Part shown: positions 1 through 12,035 of the stretch, one piece after another
Layout of the letters: every line of letters begins with the position of its first letter
Position numbering within the stretch: position 1 is the first letter of the stretch
Assembly (NCBI GenBank): GCA_037013495.1
Contig: CM072806.1
Location: 4,526,001 to 4,590,000, forward strand
Length of the DNA: 64,000 bases
Direction: 5' to 3'
From: Hippophae tibetana
Taxonomy: Eukaryota > Streptophyta > Magnoliopsida > Rosales > Elaeagnaceae
Program-made: the position numbers and the translations under genes
Notes under the pieces: model-generated
What the model was told of the DNA's origin: nothing
The model's input: the letters and a program-made list of their open reading frames with translations, nothing else
The model's database searches: none

Positions 1-2820
1 GAGTAAAAAAAAGTTAATATTTAAATTTTAACAATTAAGATATAAAAGTAAGAAATAGGTATAAACAAAAATCAAAACTTATTGTTTTTGGTTAATTCGA
101 ATTATATCTTGTCCAAATAGATTTAAAGATTTTTCATCTTAAATCAATCCAATAATATAATAAATTTAAATAAATTTAAATAAATAATTTTTTTTGAATT
201 AAATAACGTTAAATTGATTTTAAAATTTATTTATAAATTATTATTATATATAAAACACGACATATATAAATTTAAATTTTAAATTAATATTTTTGTAAAA
301 AATATTATTATTTATAGTCACAACTTAAAAAAATCAAAAGATTAAGAAGTATGTCTATAGAATTATTAATTATTATAAATATTTATATTTACTTTTAAAT
401 TAAAATAATAATCTAATATAATTATCGTATGTATGATATTTAAATATAATATATTATAAAATAAAATATGTATTTATTTATAAATTAATAGTAATTTAGT
501 TCGGATCAGATACATCGAATTATAAAATCTATCAATTATGATCTAAACCCGAACAGATTGTATAATTTTTAATTCGAATTTAATTTGATTAAAAAATTTA
601 TCAATACAATCCAATATGACTATAAAATTTATTAATCCAATAAGATTTATCAAAATTACTAGTAAGGATGTCAAAATTAACCATAAGTTCAAGTAACTAA
701 ATGTAATAATAGATTAAGTTTGATTTTGGATGATAAATTTTGAGTCAATTTTGGAGTTCTGATTATTATTTCATTTAAATTTTTGGGTTCAAGTTTGGTT
801 TTGTGAGTCACTAATTTGACCTTGATATCTAAAATTATAAATTTATATTTTACATATATATATATATATATATGGATAAAAACATTTATATTTTAAATTT
901 ACAAAGGAAACAATATATATATTAAGTGACATAATATATTATTATTTTTAAATTATAATTTTTTATTTAATTTAATATTTTTGAACCATTTTAAAATAAA
1001 GATATATTAAAATTAAGTTTCTAGAACTTCAAATTTATAATCGTTATCTAATGGTGATTCTTCGAATTTATATTTGTTTTGATTTTGATTCGATTTTAAA
1101 TAAAACATTTTTTAAATATTTTTCTTATAAAAATGTAATAAATTATATAATAAATTAAATTCAACTTTTAGAATTTTAAGTTCAATTTGGTTAGGTTAGA
1201 TTTTCATTAAGATGATAATTTTTAAGTGCGTTTATTTAGAGAGTGATGTTTTTTCTATATCATAGAACGCACCTTCTATATAGCACATGTGTTCACCACA
1301 AAACTCGTTATCTTATATAGGTTGAGTTACACAAATAGTAAAAAAAAAAAATCTTTTTAAAATTTGATTTTTTTACTTCTTTTTTATAATTCGATTATTT
1401 TTCTTTACAGTTTTTTTACATTTTCTTATTTAGTTTATAATTTATTCATTTATCTTTTAATTTAAATAGTTTGATATCCTTATTTTTTTACATTAATAAA
1501 TTTTAATTTAAATTGGTCTCAAATTTTAGATTAAATGTATAAAAATTAAAAAATATGTACCAAATAATAAGAAAAAAGTAAGGAGTAAAAATATAAGAAT
1601 TAAAATATAAATTTATCAAATTATATAAAAAAGAGTAAGATAACCAAAATATAATATAAAAAAGCTTAGTGATCAATTATATAATTATTATTTTTATGGA
1701 AAGGAAAATATTTTCATTGATAAAAATAGTGTATAGTATACATGTATTATACAACATATTATAAACTTATAAAATAACTTTGTAAATATATATATATTAT
1801 ATTTAGTCCAATTTAAATTGTTCAATAATTACATATGATATTCAACTTGTATAGTAATATTTTATGTGATATATTTGTAAGATAAATTATTTAAAATCAC
1901 AAATATTCAAGTTAAATATGTAGTTGTTAAATACTGCATTAGTACAAATCGAAATCATATGACACTTCATCTTTCATAATTTAAATATCTAAACGAAACT
2001 TAGTGAAAATACCAATAGCTTCTACACAAAACAAGATAATAAATAAGCATATTAATAATTGTAGTAAATGTTATAATTTCAAGGACGTTCAACTTCCACT
2101 TTGTACATGCCAAATATATGTAAAATTTACAAAGATATATATATCATCGTCATATCTTGGCACCATTCACATGCTTTCAATCATTCTCCATGTTAATTGT
2201 CAGCCCTCCAAATTATACTCTTTTAGTCTCTTATAAACAAAACTCCTTACCACTCAAAGCAAACAAGAATTCATCTTCAATTAAGTCCCTAACAATTTTC
2301 ATACTCAAACTTTCACATAAATATTTCATTAGTTAAATATTTTATTAATACTTATCAATACTTTAAATAACCACACCATAATCATAAGAATATCAAGAAA
2401 CGATTACTGCTATTATCATAGAATGAAAATAATTCAAAAAAACTATCCATATAAACTAATGGTTTTATTCTTTCACCTATATTGTCAATTTTGATATTAC
2501 ATAGAGAAAAAAGGTTTTTAATTATTCGCTTTTTATCTTGATTTATAATTTATCTAATTTAATACCTTTTAAGAAAATTTAAAATAAATAAAAAGTCATT
2601 AAATAGTACAAAATGTTATCAAAACAATCCATAAAGATTTGTGTTGTAATGTATAGTTTATTTTAATTGATTACTTAATTGAAATTTATTTGTTTCTTGG
2701 ATAAATTTTTACTTAAAAAAAAAAAGAAGAAAAACAAGAAGTGGCATTTTAGTCATTTGATAATTTTCCTTTTTTATTTCACTAATTAATTATTTTTTTC
2801 CTTAATCTATCCATTTCTCA
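1..2820. other. AT-rich intergenic DNA, no gene seen
   Basis: The stretch is extremely AT-rich and has stops in all frames. The only longer open frame (about 2003-2236) has low-complexity composition and no recognisable domain. A (TA)n run lies near 855-873. At about 495-660 there are scattered 'GATCAGATA' and 'AATCCAATA'-like words resembling the degraded subterminal repeats of hAT-type MITEs found elsewhere in the window, but no ends can be defined. I see nothing else. Confidence 0.6.
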
Positions 2821-3934
2821 GGAAAAAGCCATTATTTCCAATCTGTATTGGACTTCTCGAAGCCATCCAAGCCAGAAAGGATAATCGATAGTGTGTCACC
2901 AACCATCTCCATCTGTAAATTTCAAATTCATCTATCTGAAGCAAGCAACTTTTTTATCATCTTTTATGCTCCTACTCTCAGACACTATCAATAACACTCT
3001 AGAGCAGTCTTCTGTCTGTGTTCTTCATTGTCCCAAACCCATGATTTAGTGTTTTAACTTTTCCGCAATTTTGCCACTTAATTTCAGTACTACTCAGTCA
3101 CTTTTTCTCTTTTTATAAATAATTTAAGCCCAAAAACTTGTAATTATCAAAACCCAAGTTTCAAATCTGCACTTTAAACTCTGTAACTATTGTTTTCATA
3201 GATCTATCGCAGTGTTTTTGCCCTTTTTTGCTACTCTGCTTAATTGTGTATATGTTTACACTTTTGATTACTTCTAAATTGGCACTCGGACGGAATTTTC
3301 TTGCATCTCTTAATTCCTATTTTTAGTTTTGTTTTGCGTATGTTTAGCATGTTGAAAAGCGATCGAAAATCTGGTTACTTGAATTTGGGTATGTAGAATT
3401 TTTGTATGAAAAAAAAATCACATTATTAATGGGAAATTTTCCGTGTAAAACTCAAATCGTGACTAATTGCTTTTCGCATAAGATCAATACAATAGTTGGA
3501 GGTAGTAGTAAGGTTAATATTGAACTTTTTATATTTTTTCCAGTTATTTTTTATTTTAATAAAGAGAAATTTCAGAATATTTGGGCACATAGATTATACA
3601 TAAAATGCAGTTACTCCTTGATGAGTATTCTGGACTATGAAAAGTTGGTATTATATTTTATCCAATTTTATGGTATTTTTGTTCATCACCACCTGGTTCC
3701 ATATTGATGATTTGAGTGATTAAATAGTTTAGGAGATATCTGCTCATCATGTTCCTTTTGTTTGAGAAATAATTGAAGTACCATCTTTGAGACTTTATAT
3801 CAATTTTAATTTCTATGAGTTGGTTTTGCTGTTTTTCTGTTGGATCTGCTTTGCTCATAATCTGAGGTATCTGAATTGTTTTTGACAACTTTGTATGCTA
3901 ACATTTTTCTTCATTTCTTATAGTAATTACTTCA
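2821..3934 (+). promoter_or_regulatory. Probable 5' leader and leader intron of the WVD2-like gene
   Basis: From about 2820 the base composition becomes less AT-rich and reads like a transcribed leader rather than intergenic DNA. A pyrimidine-rich tract ending in AG at 3922-3923 looks like a 3' splice site just 11 nt before the start codon at 3935. This implies a 5' UTR exon upstream and an intron of several hundred bases. The matching donor could not be fixed; GT sites near 3180 and 3391 are candidates. No TATA box is obvious. Confidence 0.4.
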
Positions 3935-6900
3935 ATGGAGTCCGAAGATGGAGTGCATTTGGAGGATGAGAAGTGTGTTTCTGAGGCAATGCGTGTTGAA
4001 GGGTCGGATCTAAATTCCAACAAAGAGGACCCGAATTCTGATCTTGGTGAAAAACCTCCTATTATTAATGAAAAGTCCGAACCTAAAGATGCTGATCCTC
4101 CCAAGGTTGTAGTCCAATCCTCTGAAACTGTTGCACAGAGTAGAACTTCAAAAGCCATAGAGGTACACTGAGTATAGAACTACTTTTTTTTTCCTAACAT
4201 TTATTTCTATTTTAATAAGTTGGCTTGGTTTTCTTTACGCTATGTATAGAACTATTTTTTTTATTAACTTTAGCTATTGCCATTTTGATTAGTCTTTTTC
4301 CTTTTCCTTAATGAATGATTTTGTATGGTCAGGATCCTCGTAATCAAAACAATAGTTCCTTGAAGAATAGTAAAATAGCCAACAATAAATCTAATTTGAA
4401 AGGCACAACTCAGTTGTCTCGAAACAAGGTCATGTCCCAAAGTCTTTCGTTTCCATCAAAAGGAGCTCGAAATGATAGTATTAGGAAGAGTATTGATGGG
4501 TTATCAGTGAAATCAGATGTTAAACATGCTCGACGAAATGGAAGCAACCCTGAGAGATCTTCTAATGGAGGAGTCAATTCAGTATCTCTTTTGAGTCACC
4601 CCAACAAGGTAGCATCTTCTTCAGTCAAGTCAAAGCAAGAAATTATGCCTAAAGGAGCTTCTTCGAGGAGCACTTCCTTGGCATCGATGCCTAGTTTTAA
4701 GCGCTCTATGGTAAGGACATCTTCCTTTTTTCTCTTTTGTTTTTGTTAAACTCCCTTATATGCTCCCTGGTTTATATCTGTGTCATAATTTTAGTCAGGG
4801 AAACACCGTTCTGTAAATGCAACTGCTCAATATACTCCAACTGACACATCCTTGTGAGTTAGACTCTTGCCGATTCGTTTTTTTATCTGTATGGAAAATA
4901 AATTGATTGTAAATTTAATCTCACAATCATTGTTTTCTTTTCTTTTACATATTTGCAGACAAGAAGATAAAAATTTAAACCTTGTCAAAACATCCTTGTC
5001 TGTTAAAGAGGAGGAAGATACTCATTCGACTACTTCGTATGATTCAAAACACATAGTTTGTGTTATTTTTACTTACCTTTTTCATTATTGTGTTAACTAA
5101 GTTTGTGCTATTTCTACATTTTCAACAGGAGTGCAACTACTCATGGCCATAGGAGCAGTGGTTCAGGATTTGCATCCCGGTTGGATGAGCGTGCAGCAAA
5201 GCGGAAAGAGGTTCTTTATGACAGATGTCACTCTGTTCATGGTTATTCTTTGTTCTTCTACTGTAAGTTGTTAATGGCTTTATTTGTGATTATCAGTTCT
5301 TTACAAAGATAGAAGAGAAAATTCAGGCAAAGGAGGCAGAGAAAACCAACTTGCAAGAAAAATCAAAGGTACTTGGGAGTAATTGAGTCAAATAGTTGGC
5401 AATAGTTTTGATGTCTCTTTATGTGTCACCAATAGTTGGCAAACACATGGACAAAATGTCTACTTTTTATGCAACAAAGACTACCTTTTGAGCAACTTTT
5501 GTCCACGTGTTTGTTGCATATTAGTGACTCAAGAGTAATAGTTCAATGTCTCTCTTTATATGCATCTATTAACTTTTACCGTTTCGCGTTGATACTTTTT
5601 ATGCTTATATGTGGGTTATCTGGCAGGAAAACCAGGAGGTTGAGATCAAGCTACTAAGAAAGAGCCTAACATTTAAAGCGGCACCCATGCCAACCTTTTA
5701 TAAAGAACCTCCTCCTAAAGTCGAACTGAAAAAGGTGACTAAAATATTTCCATTTGATTCTGGCAATAAGCTTTTCTACAGTACAGTTTTTAGTTCTTAC
5801 TTTCAATTCATTCAACTTTCTGGGTTTAATCAATAAAAAGAATTGTTGCAATTTATAAAATTCAGAAAAAGATAGTCACATGCATATGAACAAACACCCA
5901 ATCTTTCTCCTTGATAAGAATAGTAGTGACATAGCTAGGGCCGGACTCGATCCCTAACATCCACTAAACAAGCCTGCTTCTTGCAGAGTTGCAGTGTATT
6001 GCCAAGCTGTTATTAGCAGCATTCTTGTTCCTTCGAACCCATCTTACTAAGAAAACATTAAAAGACTGCTTGAGGGTCATCACTTCCTGAAAAATAGAAT
6101 ATAACCACTGCTAAATGTTCTACTTCTTCCCTATCCCAGCTGTCCAGTGTTCGAAACTATGTCGAGTCTGTTCCAATTATATTGGTATGCCGAAGGACTT
6201 TTTCAATGACAATTTATTCTAGTTGCTCAACTCTTCCAGTCTAACAAGCAATAAACTGTGCTACATGCCTACAAATACTGTCATCTCCTCATGTAAATTT
6301 CCACCAAAGAGTGTTCAACCCATGTCCAAGTCATGTGGTTTGGATGCTGGAATTTTAAGAAAAATGAAGAGTCCAATTAACACAGGTTAAAAAACCATGA
6401 GCCAAACAAACAAATATTTTCACATTTGAAGGCATAGGAGGCTCAAAACTCAACCTGCAAAACTGAGACTCTAGCATTTGAACTAGAGCTATCACTGCCT
6501 TAATACCATTTCTAATTTTGGAACTCTTTCAAGGCATGCAAAAAGTAAAAAGAAATTTCATTATACAAAATATTCAACACTCCAAAATCTTCACAAACCT
6601 AATCTAATAAATGCAGATTGCAACCACACGTCCAAAGTCCCCAAAGCTTGGAAGGCGTAAGAACTCCATATCTGGACTCACCAACTCTTCAGAAGGTGGT
6701 GGATTTTATCTTAGCCCTCGTCTGAGCCAAGACCAGAATAATTCAAACAAGGGAATAATTGCAAAGCGTGGAAAAGACGTGGATTCAAAGAAGAAAACAA
6801 CTCTTAAGTCTCAGACTAAGCTTCATTCTCAGGAAACCGTGGCTAGTAACAAAATCGAAGACAAGCCAGTAGAATCAAAGCCAAATCACATAGGCAAAGA

Positions 6901-7072
6901 AACTGAAATCCAAAAAGAGTGCTTCGGGGAAACAGTAGAAAACGCGCCGGATGAACATTTGCTTAATGATGAATGCAAAGTGAGAGTAAACTTGGAGCCT
7001 GAAATGAATGCATTAGTAAGTCCGAGTTCTGTGCCTGAGATCATGTCTCATGAAGTTGCTGTTGGTGGTTAA
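3935..7072 (+). CDS. WVD2-like protein, TPX2 domain (microtubule-associated)
   Basis: Eight coding exons fit: 3935-4162, 4333-4710, 4795-4853, 4959-5036, 5129-5210, 5297-5368, 5627-5734, 6617-7072. Phases join perfectly to give 486 aa. The TPX2/WVD2 block spans about residues 262-350: '[14 protein letters not shown]', then '[17 protein letters not shown]', then '[13 protein letters not shown]' and '[11 protein letters not shown]', ending in '[15 protein letters not shown]'. These are the signature words of the Arabidopsis WVD2/WDL family, which binds and bundles cortical microtubules and affects cell elongation. The N-terminal 260 residues are acidic, then Ser/Lys-rich and probably disordered; the C-terminal 130 residues are also low in order. 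Length is close to the longer WDL members (WDL4-6 class), but the exact orthologue cannot be fixed. The start is the first ATG after the leader intron. Confidence 0.92.
5423..5529. repeat. Imperfect inverted repeat in WVD2-like intron 6
   Basis: Arms of about 33 nt (5423-5456 and 5497-5529) pair almost fully. The core is CAAACACATGGACAAAA against its near-exact complement (16 of 17), with outer 'GTCACYAATA' words also pairing. The loop is about 40 nt. It lies wholly inside the 258-nt intron 5369-5626. A small MITE is the simplest reading. The arm length also fits a short hairpin transcript, but nothing shows it is processed. Confidence 0.6.
6430..6500 (-). mobile_element. Possible tRNA-type SINE head in WVD2-like intron 7
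   Basis: On the minus strand a Pol III A-box-like word (TAGCTCTAGTTC, complement of 6480-6491) is followed about 25 nt later by a B-box-like word (GGTTGAGTTTTG, complement of 6444-6455). This spacing is typical of tRNA-derived SINEs. Both boxes are degenerate and no tail or target duplication was defined. The host intron (5735-6616, 882 nt) is by far the longest of this gene, which fits an insertion. Confidence 0.35.
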
Positions 7073-8974
7073 GGACATTTCTGCTACCTAGTGTTTATAT
7101 TTTGTGAATGTTTTTTAATTTTCTTTCCTATATTTAAAAGAAGAAACTCTATTTAATTGTGAATACTAGTTTGCTTTAAGTAATTTGTGATGATCATGTT
7201 GTTGCAACCTATGGTTTGTAATAATTTTTGTATTTCTTCAGTAACTTTGTCTCCAAATAAGCATGTATTATTTTATTTTTGTTTGATATTATTCATGAAA
7301 TTTAAACACTATATAAGGTTTTTGTAAATCAAACTCTTTAGTCTTTCTATTTTTTCTATTTTATTTTTTATTATCATGCTTCCCATACAAATTGATTGGT
7401 TCTTTTACCTAATGAAAAAATAACTTTTATATTACTATTTAAATTTATAACTATAAAATGTTACAATTATATATTTTTACTATGAACAAATTTTAAATCA
7501 TAATTTTTCACACTAATATCATTGAATTAGACATTAAAGTTGAAGTTTGATTAATTAGAATTAAAACCAATTGAATCATATATAATATTATTGTTATATT
7601 GTTTTTGTTGTTACAGATTTAAAGAGTGTTATTATAATTATAAAATTATGTGTAACTCAATATGTTGTTCGAGTTAGAGACTATGAAAATGGTTACCAAA
7701 GTCGGGACCTAAATCTAAACAGGTCCCTTGTCCTGGAGGAACAAGGTAAGAGGGTATAAGAGTCAAACACTTGTCGTCTTCTAAATCACTAAAGTTACTT
7801 CATTATGGACGCTTTGGATCCAAGGCGCCAAAATGAAAAAAGAGGTTTTTTTTTTTTAAAAAAAAAACAATGCATCAATAACTTAGTCTTTAATCAATAT
7901 GAATAAATAAAATCCTAGAACTTTAGGAAAAGTTAAGAGTTTCAATCGTGGTTAGCTAGTAATATACTGTATATATATATATATATATAATTTATATGAT
8001 AATTGTCACATTCACAAGCAAACTTACTTATAAAACATTAGTCATAAGCGACTCATCTTATTAAATAATAATGAATGAAAAAACATTGACTAGACTACAT
8101 AAAGAATATTTTTTTTCCCAAGAAGCCAATTTTGAACTAAAACTAGTTATGATTTATGAGAGGCTAACATGAAGGTAGGTGAATTATGTAGGAGTGTGTA
8201 TTCATGTTGTACTCATATTGTGGGTTTGTTTTCGTATTTTACTGCTAAAATTTACATATTTTTTAATATTTTAATAATTTTTATGGGTATAAAATTATTA
8301 ATAAATAATTATAACTACAAAACACTGATTTTTTTTTAATAATTTACTAATCAACCACCACCGAATTAAAAATTCAATATTATTTTTTAATTTAGGGTCA
8401 ACATTCATACTCAATTATTCTTGTACTACTTCAAACCCCAACATTGCGTACGTGTATGCGATCGTATGAACATGTAATGTTATTTTAAAAAAAAAATTAT
8501 AACTAAAATAGAGAATAGAAAGACAAATATATGCTTTTTATTCATAAGCCAAGATTGCCAAGCATACCAAAAGAAACAATCTATGATATTTTCTTGAACA
8601 AATAGTATTCAAAGAGGTTGATGAGTACATAGAGAACAAAACAAATTAAAAAAAATGGTATTTAATTACAGTATTTTATGACAAAACATAAACAGTGAAC
8701 TTGTGTTCCCCCCTCTGTATTTGTAATGAAACATGAGAAAGAAAAAGAAAAAGTAAACCCTCTCTTTGCTTAATACATGCAGAGCCAAATAGCCAATCTA
8801 CACTGCATAAAGATCAAACATTTATTTATTAAAAGGGAAAAATAAAAAATAAATAAATATTTCAATCAAATTATTACATAAAGTTTTTTTAAAAAAATTT
8901 ACTCTTAATTACCATTTATCAACTCTTTTACAAGGATTTTTTTTTTCTTGACTTTTAATTGAAAGATGGTCTCT
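7073..8974. other. Convergent intergenic region (3' ends of two genes)
   Basis: This lies between the stop of the WVD2-like gene and the stop of the FLA gene, so it holds both 3' UTRs. AATAAA words on the minus strand at about 8821-8830 could serve the FLA transcript. A less AT-rich patch at about 7640-7830 has no open frame and was not identified. A (TA)n run lies near 7969-7989. No gene is visible. Confidence 0.5.
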
Positions 8975-11900
8975 TCAATGACAAGTTGAGAAATGATAAT
9001 TTTGCCCAAAAACTCCAAGCATACTACAAGTTACTTCCATCAACCTCCCTGTCATACAAAATTAGGTGACAAAAAATAATTTACATTATCACATGGTTTA
9101 TATAACAAATTCAAAATTTACAAAACATCATTAAAAAAATAAAATAAAGTGATTGTCAGCTAATAAAAAATGTGAATAAAGACAGCACCCAGCTATAATA
9201 TCTTAAGATATTTGGAAATATAAAGTGAATGAGATAGAGGAACTAATTTATATATTTATTTGTTCAAAATTTGTTGTTGGGTTTGGAATCAAAGTCATTT
9301 GGCTTTGGCTGGCTAAAATTATACTCAGTTCACAGCTGGGATTTGCCATATTCTTCTGCTCACATTGAAGTGTCGGTGCACAAGTTAGTTTAGTATATAT
9401 ATATATATATTAATCAATTCTATCAAAAGATTAATAGCTTAAGGTATATATTAAGAAGCTTAAATACTTGTAATTTAACAATTAAGATAATTATAATGTT
9501 AGAAATTGTATTCTCTAATATTATTAATTTAGAATTATTAATTTAAAAACAACTGTATTCTCTAATATTATTAATTTAGAGCCCGATAAAAATTGTAAAA
9601 TTTTGGAAATACCACAATGCATATGTAACACAACATAACACCAACAAATATAACATCACAATCAAATAGACAAACACAACCAAAATAAAGTGATAATAGT
9701 AAATAAATAAAAGAAAAGCCCATGATTGCAATTTCCAAGCTCTCACCATTTCAATGTTCAAATTTATGTTGCTGAAAACTCAAAAAGTTTAATTACAAAT
9801 ATACCATACTTTCTACACTTTTATATCCATGGACTTCTCAATCTTTTTTTTTCTTTTGCTTTTTGCCCTTTTCTTTTACAAATAATTTTCAAAATTTGTA
9901 TCTTTAAGACTTTAACATCTGCCTTCAAATTATTAACAAGACAAAAGCCTAAAAGTCCATGATATTGATAGGCTATTTATTTCTTCAATTAGCAAAAAAA
10001 GAGCTAGCCTTCTTCATACTAAGTGAAGGTTAACTCATGAAAGACCACTTAAATTGAAACTCCATCATAGCCTATCTATTCACAAGTATTTGACTAAATC
10101 ACTCATTTACTTTAGGATGAAGATAATGAAACGAACCATTTTGTTATTGTTATATTAATAACAATTTATTTAATAATAACAATAACAATTAATAACAAAA
10201 ATATTATAAATAGTTTATTAACTTATATTATAAAATAATAAAAATAGTCATTACAGTATCATTGTAATTACATCCTAATAGTAAAAAATAAGTTAAAGTA
10301 AATCAAATTGTGACTCAATGACTTATAATTATTTATAAGGTAAATAAAATATGTAAAAATCGAGTCAAAATTATGAATGGGTGAATGTGTACTTTAAAAT
10401 AAGTTAAATGCACAAATTTATAAGAAAAATAAAAAAATTGTTTTAAAATCTACATGTAACTTGTACAAATAGTAAAAAAAAATAAAAAAGCCACATATAA
10501 ATTAATACATGCATAATTTATATATGTGTTCATTCTTTTATGATCCCTTCTATTCCATATATCAAAAACCCAATACTTCAATTTTCAAAGAGAAAAACAA
10601 AATCACAGCACTGAAAATTTAAGCATAACTAAATCAAATAATGCAAAAATAACAAAAAAATCCATATAAAAAAAATTAAAGAATTGAAGGAAATTAAGAA
10701 CATAGTTAGTTACATACCTCTTCTAGGTTTAGCAACAACTTTAACAAGAGGAATAGTTTTCTTTTCCAATTTCTGTTCTTCCTCAAATGGAAAAAGAACA
10801 CCATCGATTCCTTGAACTGAAATTCTCCCATCTGTATATATATCTGGATCAAACAAATATGCTGAACCATCACCTTCTCCAAATTTCACAGATCCATCAG
10901 CTTCTTCAGCCAAAACTTTATGTGGTAATCTCAATGTATCATATTTCACTTTCCCAAATCTTCTAACACTGTTATACATACTTTCCTCTGTTTGGTACTC
11001 TGGAATTATATGATAATATACTATTTGTTCTGGTGCACCTGGTTCACTTAACTGGTCTGTTGTTAACTTAGCCATTGCTTCATCATTTGGAGCTAAAACC
11101 GTTAACACATACCCTTCTGAAACTAACCGACCCATCTCTGTTGCTAACGACGTTAAATTCACCAAAATGTCAGCCATTTCATTGTACCCACCATATTGTA
11201 AAAGGGTTTGAATAAAATCTTTAACCTGTGCCATTCCATTAAAATGCCCATGAGGTCCTCCGGGTCCCGGTGCTGGTGCCGGTGCAAGTGACGGACCTGG
11301 AGCCATTGCGTCGTAAATGGGTAGAACAGGAGGAGCTCCGACTGGTACTGCAGCCACAGGTTTTTTCAGCCGGTGAGTTCTTGGGTCAACCTCCGGTGCA
11401 CCCTCCGGTAAAACAGCTGAAATCGATCGGAGATTCCTTCTCCGGTTGAAATCTTCTTGTACGGAACGAGGTATAAGAAGCCTCTCGATTCCATGAATAA
11501 CACCGTCAGGGCGGACCACGTCTTCGAGTCGGACAATCTCGGCTAAGTCAACGACCTTTTCACCGGAGTCTTTGCTGGTCAAATGTACATGGTTGTTCCA
11601 AAGAGTTTGGTGCCTAATAACAGACCCAGATCTCGGCCATTGTTTAGACCCAATAATATTGGGAATAATGTGGAACATCAAGAGGGTTTGGAGAGATTTC
11701 AAATTACGTGGCTCCAGAAGGAAGCGTTTGAATTCAGGGTCAAGTTCATGCTCGAGAGCTTCGTTTCTGGGTGCGAAAATGGTGATATTGTGTTTACCAA
11801 CAGCTTGTTCAAGAGTCTGTAATAGAAGTGCTTTTTCTACAAGCTCAGCGAGTTCAGTGTAATGGGAATCGAGAAGAGCTACGAGAACAGAGTTGGAGTT

Positions 11901-12035
11901 TATTTGAGCTGAAGAAGATGACGATGATGATGAGGAGGAGGAGGATTTGGGATATGGGTTACGAGGGAAAGAGGCAAAAGTGGTAGTACAGGAGAGAAAG
12001 ATTAAGAAGGAGACACCACAGATGCGAGAATCCAT
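8975..12035 (-). CDS. Fasciclin-like arabinogalactan protein, FLA15-18 type
   Basis: Two exons: 12035-10718 and 9048-8975, joined by an AG|GTATGT donor and an acag|GG acceptor across a 1669-nt intron, giving 463 aa. Residues 1-22 form a signal peptide. A poly-Ser run follows (about 31-42). FAS1 domain 1 spans about 50-190 ('TIFAPRNEAL', 'FHIIPNIIG', 'GVIHGIERLLIPRS'). A Pro/Ala-rich arabinogalactan-type linker runs about 222-264. FAS1 domain 2 spans about 265-415 ('LTVLAPNDEAM', 'YYHIIPEYQ', 'ISVQGIDGVLFP'). The tail ends 'RLMEVTCSMLGVFG', with two Cys, as in FLA15-18, and lacks a GPI-anchor signal. FLAs are secreted wall glycoproteins linked to adhesion and wall deposition. I start at the Met before the signal peptide; an upstream in-frame ATG at 12071 would put 12 extra residues before it. 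Confidence 0.93.
9507..9580. repeat. 27-bp direct repeat in the FLA intron
   Basis: Two identical 27-bp copies (9507-9533 and 9554-9580) beginning TGTATTCTCTAATATTATT sit 47 bp apart in the FLA intron. This looks like a local slippage duplication. It could be polymorphic; no function is evident. Confidence 0.7.
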
